Part shown: positions 1 through 12,677 of the stretch, piece by piece
Position numbering within the stretch: the stretch's first letter is position 1
How the letters are laid out: each line of letters begins with the position of its first letter
Made by a program: the position numbers and the translations under genes
Origin: Phycomyces blakesleeanus NRRL 1555(-)
Lineage: Eukaryota; Mucoromycota; Mucoromycetes; Mucorales; Phycomycetaceae
DNA: 64,000 nt
Direction of reading: 5' to 3'
Assembly: GCF_001638985.1 (NCBI RefSeq)
Contig: NW_017265170.1
Coordinates: forward strand, 62,001-126,000
Notes under the pieces: model-generated
Seen by the model: only the letters and a program-made list of their open reading frames with translations
Database searches by the model: none
Told to the model about the DNA's origin: nothing

Positions 1-1461
1 ACTTCTTGGCTGCCAATATTGGAATTAAGAAGGGAATGAAGGTTCTTGATGTTGGTTGTGGTGTTGGTAAGTTTTTTTTTTCTGTTTTTAAAGAAGTATA
101 TATATATGCTTAGAGAGAAAAAGAGAAAAGGATAGAGGATAAAACATGGAAATAAAGAAGAAGATTATGTTATATGTGCTTGGATCTCACAAAACTGATA
201 ATCATCTTTGTTTTCAAAAAAAAAAAAACAATAATAATAATAATAGGTGGACCTGCCCGTGAGATTGCTCACTTTACAGGTGCCAACATTGTCGGCCTCA
301 ACAACAACGCTTATCAGATCGAGAGAGCCTTCCATTATGCTGCCAAGGAGGGTCTTGCTGATCAGACCGACTTTGTCAAGGTAAATATTATGAATATAAA
401 CTTGGGAATATGAGGAGTGGTAGATAGACAAGTTGGTAGTAAAGGACTATGGGCTTAAAGATAGACCGAAGCAATCACGTGAAAATGAAAGAAGAAGAAG
501 AAGAAATGTAATAAAAGGGTTACTGGTACAAAAAGTACAGACCACTTCTTGATGGGTTGTACAATTGGTGAAAATGCTCGTGCAAAGCTTTGTAAAAAAT
601 AATCGGAGATTCTGGTGTAGCAGAAAAAAACAAACCCAAACATATATATATATATATATATATATAGCTGTATTTAACCATGACAACTTCTTTGTGTGTA
701 TGTGTATCATGTACTTAGGGTAACTTTATGGAGATACCTTTTGAGGAGAACTCTTATGATGCCGTTTATGCCATCGAAGCCACCTGTCACGCACCTACAT
801 TTGAGGGTGTCTATGGTGAGATTTTCCGAGTATTGAAGCCCGGAGGATCCTTTGGTTGTTACGAGTGGTGTATGTCTGACGATTATGATGAGAACAATGC
901 CCAGCACCGTGAGATTGCCCACGGAATTGAGGTAAAGAACTAAATATCTTTGTGTGTGTGTGTTTAAAGAACTACATTCACACTCACACTCACACTCACA
1001 CTCATAAGCACTTATACTAAACATTTCTATTCTTTATTTATCTTTTAAATAATAATAATAATAATAATTGTTGTTGTATATAGCGTGGTAACGGTATTCC
1101 CAAGATGCGCCCTATTGGAGAGTGCCTCCAGGCTTTGAAGAACGTTGGATTTGAGATCGAGATTCACCAGGATCTTGCTGCCATGGGAGACCCTATCCAC
1201 TGGTTCTACCCTCTCGAGGGTGATCTTCGCAAGTGCCAGACCGTTCGTGATGTCTTGACCACCTTGGCCATGACCAAGGCCGGTCGCTTCACTACCACCA
1301 ACATGTGCCGTGTTTTGGAGGCCGTCGGTCTTGCCCCCAAGGGTACTGTCGAGACCCAGAGCTTCCTTGAGGTTGCTGCTGATGCTCTTGTTGCCGGTGC
1401 CCAGAAGAACCTCTTTACTCCAATGTTCTTCTTTGTTGCCAAGAAGCCCGCCACAGCTTAA
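1..1461 (+). CDS. ERG6: Sterol 24-C-methyltransferase (ERG6), 5'-partial
   Basis: This is the C-terminal 262 residues of the SAM-dependent methyltransferase that adds the C-24 methyl group to the sterol side chain in ergosterol synthesis, at the ER or lipid droplets. Exons as I join them are <3-66, 247-380, 719-931 and 1084-1461, all GT-AG with phase kept. The SAM-binding motif I ([15 protein letters not shown]) is split by the first intron. Further family motifs follow: [17 protein letters not shown], then IEATCHAP and FRVLKPGG, then YEWCMSD. The C-terminal sterol-MT region ends in [10 protein letters not shown]. Family members are about 370-380 residues, so roughly 110 N-terminal residues lie before the window. 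It is convergent with STE12 across a 3.1 kb gap. The identity is very secure; only the exon ends are inferred by eye. Confidence 0.95.
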
Positions 1462-2035
1462 AAAAAAACAAATCATATATGTATATATTTATATGTATGT
1501 ATAATTTATCTTAACATTCACGCCATCACCAACCGCCATCACCAATAACCCCCCCCCCCCACCAACTTTTGTTTGTTTTTTTTTCACAAAATAATAATAA
1601 TAATAATAATAATAAGTATAATAGGCATAACATAATCTAAATAATTTTTCTTTAAAAGAACTTCTTTTTGAGCTTACTTCCTGCCATATTTCCCATACCC
1701 TTTTTCTTGATAATAGTTATAATAATTGCTTATCTTGGATATATTTATATATCAATTTAACCTTCCTTTGGATTTGCTTAACCTTAATATGATTATTTAT
1801 ATTAGCTTTCTGTATTGTTATTATTATTATTATTAGTATTATTTGAATTTACTTGGTTTATGCTATCATTATTTAATTATAAATACAACCAAAACAAAGC
1901 AAGAAATAACAAAAGTAAAGATAAAAATAAAGGGAAGGAAAAGATGTACATAAATGTAAACAAACTACAGACTAACACACCTTTTGGTTAGCACGCGTAC
2001 TAACCTTGCATACTGCAGGGCAATTGCTTAGAAAG

Positions 2036-2067
<32 letters not shown>

Positions 2068-3659
2068 GCACTAGCATACATAGGCGTACAGAAGCACATA
2101 CAAATGTGCACAAGCGCACACAAATGAACACAAACTTATACAGATATATACAACTATACATAAACATGGTGAATAATAGAACCACAACAACAACGACAGC
2201 TAAATAACCCAATAACTAACTAGCCGCAAAATGAAGTTGATTTGATTTTGAGAAATAAAATGAAAAGAAATTAATAGATATGTATCCATGTTATATATAT
2301 CAGAAAATAAGTTGCTCTATTGACTAATTACTAATGGTTTTCAAGAGCTTAGTCAAAGACCCTTTTATTTCTGTTGTATAACAGACAATATATACACATG
2401 TATATATCAATTACTTATATTAGCTTTAGTGCTGCTAATTCTAGCAGATTAAAAGAAAGACAGAAAAATCAAAGTGAATGGGGTTGGGTTAGGTTTATTG
2501 GCTGTCATCAGCAAGTATTTTCTTTATTAAAGGAAAAGGAAAAAGGGAAAGGCCGGCCCATTAAGATATGGAAATTCAGATATTAAATATGTGTGAATTT
2601 CACATATAAAAATAGGTTAATCACTTCTTTTCAAAGTCATGTAAACAACACTATACTTGCGCCTCCAGCGGACAGCTAGCTAGCTATAAACCGTTCCTCC
2701 AGCCACCCAGCCACCATAAGATTCGATTAAACTGGTCCTTGTTAAATGTGGTAAATCCTGTTAATTTTTGGATATACACAATTTTTGTTTTTGTTTAGTA
2801 ATCATGTGATTTATTTCCTTGATTATTTATACATACTTCTTCTTCCATGTTATCTTTGCAAAACTCCCTTCCACTCTTTTGTTTTCTTTTGGGTCTTGAC
2901 GAATCTCGTTGTAAAGGCCAACAGAGGTGGACATGTATTTCGAGCCATGTTTTGTTCTTATGTGGCCTAAGAATTATAGACTTTCTTTCGATTTTCTTTA
3001 ATTTCTATATTATTACAAAATTGTATAGTATTAGTTTATATGTCAATATCTATCTATGAAGTTGTTGTAACTTGCCTGTTTTTCTTATTTCCTTTTTCGG
3101 TTTCGGTCATCTACAATGCTTGTTTTGATATGACAATGACACAAAAGAAGATCTGTCAGGCAAGATTCTTTATAATTCGAAGAATGCAAATTAGTATGAT
3201 TGTTTAGCAATAAATAGATATAAATATAAACATATATTTATTGAAGATATTTACTTTAATTTTTTTTTTTCTTTATTGAAAAGAAGAAGAGATGTGATTG
3301 AAGAAAGAAATCTAAAGATGATGGTCCTCGTCACCCTATCTCTCTTTACCGCATGTAATAATAATAATAATAATAACAATAATAAAAAACAGTCTACCTG
3401 TATAATAAATAAATGGAGTTAACTCAAAGTGACTCGTTTTACTTTGTGTATAGAGAGAGAGAGAAAAGCGCAGTTATTTGCTCAATTTGTGTCACACACA
3501 AAATCAAAAAGTGAAATACAAATTTCCTTTGCTTTCATTTCTCCTTTGCCTCTTTGCTAAAAATGATAGTTAAACTAATGAGAACAAAAGGCGAGCGCTA
3601 TAAGAACAGCTGGGCCAATGACAAGAAAATACAAGTAGATTATCATAATGGCACAGTTA

Positions 3660-3700
<41 letters not shown>

Positions 3701-4134
3701 GTAAATGTATATGCTATATGTATATGTATGTATGTATAAGTATGTATATATGTATATATGTATGTATGTAATGTATACATGTAAAATATAATGTAATATA
3801 TATATAAGATATATAAATAAATAAATAAATAAATAAATAAATTATAATTATTATTATTATTATAATTATAATAATAAAGGAAGAAGAGGAAAAAAAGGGG
3901 GGGAATCAATGCATCGTTTGAAGAACAAAAGGATAGAAAATGTAGGTGGCATAAATGATGGGAATAAAATTTGTTTTGCTATTGTTGTTGTTGTTGTTGT
4001 TGTTGTTGTTTTTGCTGTTTTCGCTGTTTTCGCTGTTTTTTTTTTTGTTTTTCTCTGGCTAGGATTTGTTATTGTTTTCTGGCTGGCGATTGTGATGGGT
4101 TTGCGAACAAGACTGAAAATGAAAATGAAAATGA

Positions 4135-4166
<32 letters not shown>

Positions 4167-4601
4167 AGAAAAGGGAAAGAAAACATAAGATACGAATGAA
4201 ACAAAGACAAGATAGAAAAATCATCAAGACGAATAAAAAGGGTAAACATATACAGGCAAAAGTAAGATATATAAGAAATAGCTAAGGGAAGATCAAGAGA
4301 TGTCATAATGCAAATTTGGAAGAACAAAACAAAATCAAAGGAATAAAAATGAAAAAAAGGGAAATTCGAACAAACGATAATAATAATAGTAATAGTAATA
4401 GTAATAGTAATAGTAATAGTAATGACAATAATAGTATAAATAACAAGAACAATGAATATAATATAAAAAAAATGGAGGGAGATATATAGATTGAGAAAAG
4501 AATGGAGTATGGGTAAATGAAGCAGTGATTGAAATAAATAAATGAATGAATGAATGAATGAGTGAATGAATGAATAGAAAGAAAAAGAAAAAATACTTCT
4601 T
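1462..4601. other. 3.1 kb intergenic region, no gene recognised
   Basis: Convergent spacer between ERG6 and STE12. It is A+T-rich, with poly-A/T, a C10 run near 1551, (TAA)n, (TA)n at about 3669-3690 and 4140-4166, TAAA repeats near 3818-3840, and an AGTAAT-type hexamer tract at about 4384-4424. The reading frames here are built from these repeats (for example the Val/Phe run at 3970-4045) and do not look like protein. Confidence 0.6.
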
Positions 4602-7466
4602 CTAGAAGCAATTCATGGACGGTTGATCAAACGAGCGAAATGATGAGGACGAGAGGGCGTAAGGGTGATGAGATGGTTGGTCAGAAGAGGCCGAGTTGAC
4701 CAAGTCATTTCCATAGGTGTCAGTCATCGGGTCTGCATAAAATTCTGCTTGTCCTGCGTACTGAACCCGGGATCTGTTGTGATGTGGGCCAGGGTAGAAC
4801 GAAGGAAAGGTCATTTCAGGGATAGGTGAAGAAATCATTTGTACAGACGACTCAGACAAGTATTGATCAAACCGACTCTGGTTGCTGTGGTTATGCTGGC
4901 TTTGCTGGACGAGTTGATGTTGAGGCTGTCTTTGTGAATGTGGCTGTGGAAATACCATGGATTCTGGAGAGGATACCATTGAATCAAAGCCATCATCATC
5001 AGAAGGTGAAAATGTCTGTCCAGAACTGAACCCAATATTACTATTATTGTTGGTATTGCTGGTATTTCGGACAAAACCAGCGTTGTAGACCATGTTACAA
5101 TCTTTGACAGACTCTTGCTTGATGTACTCGGATCCACCAACCGGAATAAAGCCTGGAAACATATTTTGGTCAACCTCTTCCACATAGGCCGGCATATTGA
5201 GATTCATGTTCATGTTCAAATTCATATTCATATTCATAGTCATATGCATATCGGTACTCATATTCATATTCATGTTCATATTCATGTTCATGTTCATGTT
5301 TTTCTCGCATTGTTCATGTGGAAGGATCTCGTATTTTGATTCCTCGGCAATACTTGTGTTTATCATATCATGTCCTTCGAAACTAAGGGCCATGTTGATC
5401 GGACTTTGGGTGCTGCTGCGACTGCTGCTGTCGCTACCAATGCTGGGCAGATTGGATAGCTGAAGAGCAACAGGCACATCTCGTTTGTCACGATGATAAA
5501 GATTATTGCTGTGAAACAGGGAATGAGAATTAGGCGATGACAATGACAGCGACAACGATGACAAGGACGATGAAGAAAAGTTAGTATAACTACTAGTGTT
5601 GCTGTTTGGATCTTCATGAGATTGATAGCTATCTACATTGTTTTTGCTGTTGCTGTTTGCATTGCTTGTATTGTTTCGCTGGTGAGACTTTTGGTTACTG
5701 TGACCAAATGAAGATCCATCCTTGTCATTGTCACCTTCTTCCTTTGTCTGTTTGGACTGCAGTTTCTGGTGAGTTTTGCGGTGCTGCGAAAGATTGTCTG
5801 ACCGTGAAAAGCGCTTTCCGCACAGCGGGCAGACATAAGGCCGCTCCATCGTGTGAGTGCGCATGTGTCGCTTCAGATGTTCGAGACGCTTGAAGAGACG
5901 ACCGCAGGATCCGAGTGGACAGGTAAAGACGCGCTCTGAATCCGATCCATCCTCTCGACAGACAGTTGTTGCGTGCGCTGCTCTGTAAAGTGCAGGATTG
6001 AAACTGGGTATCGATGGACAGGACAGTACAGGAGACCGCTTGGGTTCTAATCGCTCGAGTTCACGTGTATGGTGGATATGAAGATTTGGATAGGTATGAG
6101 GATGGTTATGGTGAGGGTGACTATGATGGTGACTATGATGATTATGATAGTGATAGTAGTCATTGGAACCAAGGGAGTCAATCTCGAGTCTGTTTGGACC
6201 AGCATCGTAGATTGGACCATTCATCATATGAGAGAAAATGGGGTTTGAGGGCGAACGGTAGTGGCAGCTGGTGTGGCGACGGATCAAATCAGAGCCGCTA
6301 CTGCCGCCAGTGGTTCCGATGGTCTGGATTCTTTCTAATGGGTTATGAGAGTTGTGAGCCGACATAGACAAAGAGTGTGGGTGGGTCTGCTTTTGGCCCA
6401 TGAGAGATGAGAATGATGTGGCCCGTCGTCTGCGCTGCTTGTAAGAAGGAGAACCTTCAAAGAGTGAAAACATTCCAAAAAGCTGCTTTGTCTTGATTGT
6501 CGAGCTTGGCGGGGTAACTGCGGCTAGGGAGCCTACTGTGGCTACTGAGGCTATGTTGATAGAGGCTGTGGGTGATTGGAGTTGGTCGTGTGAGCCGTCA
6601 ATGTCGAGTCTTCCGATGGCTCTAGAGATCGAGAGCTCTGTTGGTCGAAAGATTTTTGGAGCGTAGGTCTGTGCTTCTGGAAAACTGGTGTGATCGTCGA
6701 GGATTGAAAGCACATCATCTGTAGATGAATCTGAGCTGGATGTACTTTGCCGAGTAGGTCTAAAGTCTGGCTGGCCAAATGCGGTTGTGGTGGTTGGTGG
6801 GTGTGTATTGCTGTAATTCTCTCTGGCGGGGATGTCTTGAATGCTAGGACTGGTATCATAGTGTAGGCATGATGGTCTTTCTTGGCCGTCTTTCCAAGAG
6901 TCTTGCCATGTACTGGATGTCACGTTTTCTGTGTTGCGAATGCATGCAGGCTCTGACCGGTCAGCTAAAATAGACAAGCATAATATTAAATATTTTGAAT
7001 TATAAAAAAAAAACATAATTGAATTATAGTAACTTATAAAGCAATTATATATAAAAATTACTATCAGGAGTAATAAGTTGTTAAATTGATAAATATATGT
7101 ATAATAATGTATTAATGTATGTATTAATGTATGTAATGTAATGTATGAATAAATTTTGATATACATATATTTTATATATTTTATATATATACTTTATATA
7201 TACTTTATATATATATATTATATATATAAATCTAAATATGTATGTATGCGGATGTATGTATATGCGTATGTGTGTGTGTGTGTTTGTATGTATTTGTATG
7301 CTTGTGTATAGACTCGTTGGTTTATTTGAATTGAGCTTTATTTTCTTTTCTTTTGTATTTAGATATAGATATAGGTATAGGTATAGACATAGGTATAGGT
7401 ATAGACATAGGTATAGGTATAGGTATATAAATGTATACATTTATATACAGGTATGTACATACCCAC

Positions 7467-7497
<31 letters not shown>

Positions 7498-8280
7498 ATA
7501 AAAGATATATAAAAGAGAATTTAATTAAGAAGATTATGATGTAAAAGATGGTTTACCTGAAGGATCCTTGAATGTGGTCTGGGGAATGACTTGCTCACCG
7601 AGTGCTTGGGCAGTTGCGGCGGCCGAGAGAGACATTGACTTTCTCAACTGATCAAACAGTTCTTGGGTTGCATCAAGAGAGAGTGAGGTTGCAGGTTCTG
7701 TTACGGCTATGCTGGTTACTTCTGTGCCCATCTTTTCACGCTTCAGATCACGTTCGAGTGCATCAAGAAAGAGGCGGTCGTGCGGAACAGAGAACCAATA
7801 AAAGACCTTTTGTTTCTTTTGGGTCCGGATACAGCTGTTCTTGTAAAGCATGTCGAGGAATTCCGACTTGGGCTCTTCGAGACAGGCATCGATTCCAGGC
7901 TTGAGGTTTCTGAGGTCGCTAAAAATACCCTCCTCGAATTTCTTGAGGTTAGAGACCGGACGGCCGAACGCATGAAAACGATAGATGAGGGACCGGACGA
8001 TATCTGTACCAGTGATGTGGAATAGGTTGTTCCACAAGACACAGGAAATGCTTTCGCCTGCAGGTAAAGGGAATGTCTTGACGGGGACATTGGGATCCCA
8101 ACTGTTGGTTGCAGTTGCGAGAAAATATTTGAGTTCGTCAATACGTGCCAGACGCAGAGTTACGTCTTTGTCTGTAGGTGGTGGTAAAGAGAGTAAGAGG
8201 GCTGACGTGTCAACTGGGTTCGGGTCCGGTCTAGGACATGATCTAACGACCGTAGTAGAACTTGGGTGCGCTGCTGCCAT
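4602..8280 (-). CDS. STE12: Ste12-family transcription factor with two C2H2 zinc fingers
   Basis: Two exons, 7557-8280 and 4602-6964, join through GTAAAC...TTTTAG to give about 1028 residues. Residues about 41-185 form the STE DNA-binding domain: [13 protein letters not shown], then [15 protein letters not shown], then [12 protein letters not shown], then [19 protein letters not shown]. At about 587-640 lie two C2H2 fingers, the first of C-x4-C-x12-H-x3-H type and the second C-x2-C-x12-H-x3-H. STE domain plus C-terminal fingers is the layout known from filamentous fungi; yeast Ste12 lacks the fingers. The family acts in the nucleus downstream of MAP kinase cascades in mating, hyphal fusion and invasive growth. 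The C-terminal half is low-complexity, with His, Ser and Asn runs and a Met-Asn tract at about 5195-5305. The start ATG (8278-8280) directly precedes the conserved domain and is the first in frame. Confidence 0.95.
5195..5310 (-). repeat. Hexanucleotide tract coding a Met-Asn repeat in STE12
   Basis: On the + strand the tract is a CATATT/CATGTT-type hexamer array. Read in the STE12 frame it gives alternating Met-Asn with a few Leu, Asp, His and Thr changes. The frame is preserved, so the array expands or contracts in six-base steps without breaking the gene. Confidence 0.8.
7365..7432. repeat. Imperfect (GGTATA)n hexamer array in the STE12 intron
   Basis: A run of TATAGG units with interspersed GACATA variants lies inside the 592-nt STE12 intron. 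(TA)n runs follow at about 7472-7496. It is a simple-sequence repeat; no coding meaning is claimed. Confidence 0.75.
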
Positions 8281-10298
8281 ACTGAGAATAAAATGTGAGA
8301 TTTGGTGATCAATGCGCGCGTACGTTGGGTGTTGAAAGCAAAGAAAAGAAAAAGAAGGGCTGTAGGATATTGTTGAATTGCCCTTTGTTTTTTTTTCTGC
8401 TTTTTTTTTTCTTTAGTTTGGTTGATTAATTGATTTCTGAAGACAGGAGATATTATATAATTATATAATTATATATTGTTTTCTTTTACTTCTTCTTTTG
8501 CTGTTGCTGCTTTTTTTTTCGTTTTTGGTCTGGTCTGGTTTGGTTTGGTTTGGTTTGGTTTGGACTAATGATACACTTGAGTAATAATTAAATTGTCACC
8601 ACAAGAGGAATACGCTGGCGTGAAATATAGAAATATCTGATTTTGGTTTTTGGATATATATGCTTTTTTTTTTGGGTAGTGCTGATAATTGCCTGGGTAG
8701 TGTTGATACTATGGCGTTCGTTGAAAGTTTTTTTTTTTTTTGGTTTTTGGATTTGGAATATTGTTTTAAATAAGGAAAATTTCAATTTTTGAAACACACA
8801 TATATATATATATATAAATGTATATAATACAAGATTATATTTTTTTGAAAGAAAAAAAAATCAAGGGAGGAAATATAAGCAGAGGCTTGCTTAATATATA
8901 TATATATATATATAAAAATATGTATATAAATACAAAAATACAAAATACAAAAAAAAAAGACGATGATGATAGTAAAGAAGTATAGAAAAGAGTAAGTGAA
9001 TAAGTAAGAGAAAGAAAGAAAAAGAGGGAGTCAAAAAAAAAAGAGAATGATAATTGAAATAGAAAGAAAACCCCAACTCTTGACCCCCTTCTTGACCCCC
9101 TTTTAACATCACCCCTCCTTTTGACATGCTTAAATCCACAATAATTTTGTTTTTGTTTTTGTTTTTGTTTTTTTTTTTGTTTTTTTTTTGCCATTATTAT
9201 TATTATTTTATTCCTTAAATATATATATGTATCTATATATGCACTTGTATATATTCTAGCAATAATGAAAATATCAATAAAGGATATAGCACTATTACTA
9301 GAGAATATCGATATATGTATATAGGTATATATGTATATATTTGTATATGTATATGCTATGTATATGTATATGCTATGTATACACCCTGAATTATGATAGT
9401 ATGAGCATATATATATATATATATATAAACAAGGGGGGAAGATGAGGAGTAGGAGTAGGAAGAAGTGGAGGTGGAGGTGGGAATGGAGATTGTGTAAATA
9501 ATGAAGATTGTTGTAATTTTATATAAACTCAAGTCAAGTTCTACACATCACACACAAAATTATCCGAATAGGAAGCAAGGGGGAGGGTATTGGGTGGGGG
9601 TGAAGAGAAGACAGATGATTTACATGTCACAAAAGCTTATGTGCATATTTAGTGATAACAGAAAAATATACAAATGGGCCATCAAAAACAACAACAACAA
9701 AGAAAAGCAAAGGAAAATCTATTTGTTTATTTATACTTTATCTTGACATTTTTCACGTTTATTTTTTTTCTTTTTTGCCTATATGGATTTCTTTTAAGGA
9801 TAACAAGAGAACGTTAAAAACCCTGAACACAAAGAAGGGAAAACAGGGTGAGGAGGTGCAAAAGGAGTGTAAAGAAGTATAACATATAAAAAGAAAAGAA
9901 AGTAAATGATACTGATAATAACAATAATAGTAGTAGTAGGAAGAAGTAGAAGAACATGAAAAAGAACAAGTAAGATGTAAAAGGACCTTTTTAATTTTCC
10001 TTGCTCTTTATAAATATATGTATATGTATATGTATGTATGTACATGTGTATATAAGAAGTCAAGAAGATTAGATAAACCAAGCTTTTGAGAACAAGAAGT
10101 GAAAGTAAGATTGTCTAAAGCCTTGATGTTCTGCAGGGAGCATGAGTCGTAGTCTCACTCACTCACTAATACATACATACATACATATCGACTGTACGCA
10201 TATATCCAATTATATAAATCTTAAAAAAAAATTATTTATTTACTTGTCCTCCCCACAACCCCTACGAAATCTGTCATCACTACTAACCGCCTTTTCTA

Positions 10299-10344
<46 letters not shown>

Positions 10345-10657
10345 GGTGTTTTATTCTTTCTTTCTTTTTTTGCAAGGCAAAAATAAGTAAACACATTGCA
10401 CCGCCACCTGCATCTATAAAACCAACCACCAACAAGTACAAATAAAGAAATAATAATATGTGTAGAGACATTGGGACAACAGCTCATAAATTGAAACATC
10501 TCATAAATTGAAACAATTGATTTATTACTAATTAATAAATATTCTGCTGAATAATACAAGCGACTTGTAATAGATATATATACACAATTAAAACAAATAT
10601 TGATATAATTCTTAACTTTATATAGATAATACATACAAATCACAATTGCCATTATTA
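8281..10657. other. 2.4 kb divergent intergenic region (STE12 / F-box gene)
   Basis: Promoter-bearing spacer between two divergent genes. It holds a (TTTGG)n pentamer run at about 8528-8564, several (TA)n tracts, T-rich stretches and, near its right end, a tandem repeat with two TGAAACA motifs (listed separately). I see no open frame that looks like a protein. Confidence 0.6.
10483..10515 (+). promoter_or_regulatory. Tandem 17-bp repeat carrying two TGAAACA (Ste12 PRE-like) motifs
   Basis: The 16-mer CTCATAAATTGAAACA occurs at 10483-10498 and again at 10500-10515, so TGAAACA appears twice, 17 bp apart, about 143 bp before the F-box ATG. TGAAACA is the core of the yeast pheromone response element bound by Ste12. 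That it works here is only an inference from the motif and the neighbouring STE12 gene. Confidence 0.35.
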
Positions 10658-11607
10658 ATGTCAAATCTCAACCAAACCTTAACAATCCAACTCATTCCTC
10701 CTGAAATGGTTGAACTCATTGCCTGCCATCTTGACATTTGCTCATTGATGAATCTTATGGACACCTGCACTCAATTCAGATACCAATTTCTCGGATCAAC
10801 ATACATGTGGAGACGAGTTGTATTTGATCTAAAGTACGGAGATCTTTCTGCAATCTATGCTGCACTTCGCCGTTTACGAGATTCAAACGGATTGAGATTA
10901 CTAGTTAGAGAGGTATATATATATATATTTATCTTATGTATGTTTATTTACTTGTTTATTTTCTGTTTTAGGTTGTGATGGACAGCACAGACGATTCAAT
11001 GTTTTCTCCTCTGGTAATGCTAGTCAAGTTTCCTAATCTACATCGACTTTATGCTCGCAATCGTCGGTTCAACACAAAGATCAAAGAGGACACAAAGGCC
11101 TTGTTGGATATGATCAAGTCAGGAACCATAAAGCTGAAAACGTTTGAGTTGGAGAGAATTGAGATATACCATCATTATATGACCACCGAGCCATATCTGG
11201 AAGTCTTTCAAAGGACAATCCAACGTCTCTCACGGCATCCTAGTGTGTATATTGACATTCGGATGTGCGGTGATGTATCCGAACAACAAGGCACACAACC
11301 AAAAACACAAACACAGACACAGACACAAACACAAACACTAGAAACTGATCAGCTTAACCCAACTCAATCCTCACCACCATGTCAAAAAATCGTGTCAAAG
11401 GTAGCAAAATGCTGGGCGTGCGATTATCATTTCAAACAATGCTGGATGTGTGCTCCTTTCTGTGGAGGGTGCAATTCAAGGCGATTGCCACCAATGGTCA
11501 ACGACCAAAAGAAACAGCAGAATTTAATCAACCAAAGGCTTCTCCAACAAACTAATGCTTTGAGACAACAGGATCCTGTAGAAGATGAATTTAGTGTATT
11601 TGAATAA
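10658..11607 (+). CDS. F-box protein with C-terminal cysteine cluster
   Basis: Two exons, 10658-10912 and 10972-11607, joined at GTATAT...TTTTAG in phase 0, give about 296 residues. Residues about 8-50 are an F-box: IQLIPPEMVELIACHL, then MNLMDTCTQFRYQF and MWRRVVF. F-boxes bind Skp1 and bring substrates to SCF ubiquitin ligases. The middle part shows no leucine-rich or WD repeats that I can recognise. A Gln-Thr repeat follows at about residues 205-220. Near residues 241-261 lies a cysteine cluster (CWACDYHFKQCWMCAPFCGGC) with spacing C-x2-C-x6-C-x2-C-x3-C-x2-C that could bind zinc. A TTG four codons upstream is in frame, but 10658 is the first ATG. Confidence 0.8.
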
Positions 11608-12448
11608 AAAAAAAATTGTATTTCTTTTGGCTTGTTTGTTTGCTTGCTTGTGTATCTTGAGATTCCAACCATCAGTTTCTTATGCTTTTTTAAAATTTTG
11701 TTATTTGGAGGAGGAGGGGGGGAGAAAAGGGCGATCCGGTACACACAAAAGCATGTATACACGCGCGTGGTTGTGTGCTGCTGCTTTTGTGGGGATTGAA
11801 CCACGAATAAGGGGATGAAAATAAAATAAGAAAAAACAAGGTTTGTTATATAGCAAAAAAAAAAAGAAGGGCGTTTAACTTGTTGTACTCTGTAAACATC
11901 TGCCAATCTCAAAATACATCTTTTTGCTTTGCTTTGCTTTGTTTGGCTTGTACGTTAGTATATATGTGTTTTGAAGATCAAAACAAACAAGTCTTCTTAA
12001 ATGGCGCCTCTTTTATGTGTTCCCTTGTCTTGATTTGCACAATTTGTAAAAAGCAGGATCCAAGTTTTGATCTTGACACTACAATACAACACCAACAACA
12101 ACAAAGAGAGAGAGAGATTCTCATATGGCCATTTAAGGAAACCCGTATAAATCGATGAATAAATAATATATTTGATTTGTTTTGGTTGTAATGCAACTTC
12201 TTCTTGATCGGTCGTCCAGTTTATCCAATTGATTCCAATACCCTTTACACAACTATAACTAATTAACATTTTGTTTTAATCCTAACCACCAAAAAAAAAA
12301 CACAGGAGAGAAAGAAAGAAAAAAAAAAAGGTAGATTAAATTACCAGAATTTTAACCCAAACAGCACAAACCAAACCAAGTCTAAACCATACTCTAATTC
12401 ACCTCAATTCAATTCAACTCAATTGTATCTATAGTTGACCAAAGAAAA

Positions 12449-12479
<31 letters not shown>

Positions 12480-12677
12480 CGCGTCCAATATGTATATGTA
12501 GTTGATTTGCCCACAAGAAGAAAGGCGCCCTGTTTCGTCTTTCAAGTAAAAGAATACATGTATAATTTACATCTTTTAATATATTAATATCTGTAATTTG
12601 TTTTACAATACAATCCAACAAGAAAATCGAATGGGTTTGTGTTTTGTTTTGTTTTGTTTTCGTTTTATCGCATTGCT
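11608..12677. other. 1.07 kb convergent spacer, no gene seen
   Basis: Lies between the 3' ends of the F-box gene and the ATP18-like gene. It contains poly-A runs, TTTGC repeats near 11928-11944, TAAA repeats near 12450-12478 and TTTTG repeats near 12636-12662. No frame looks like protein. Confidence 0.6.

Noticed and set aside
3866..4327. Frames on both strands with Val/Phe, Cys or Thr runs
   Set aside because: They are readings of TTG and TTTTCGCTG repeats; composition is repeat-driven.
7365..7432. Hexamer array considered as a CRISPR-like repeat
   Set aside because: No unique spacers; it is a simple repeat inside an intron of a eukaryotic gene.
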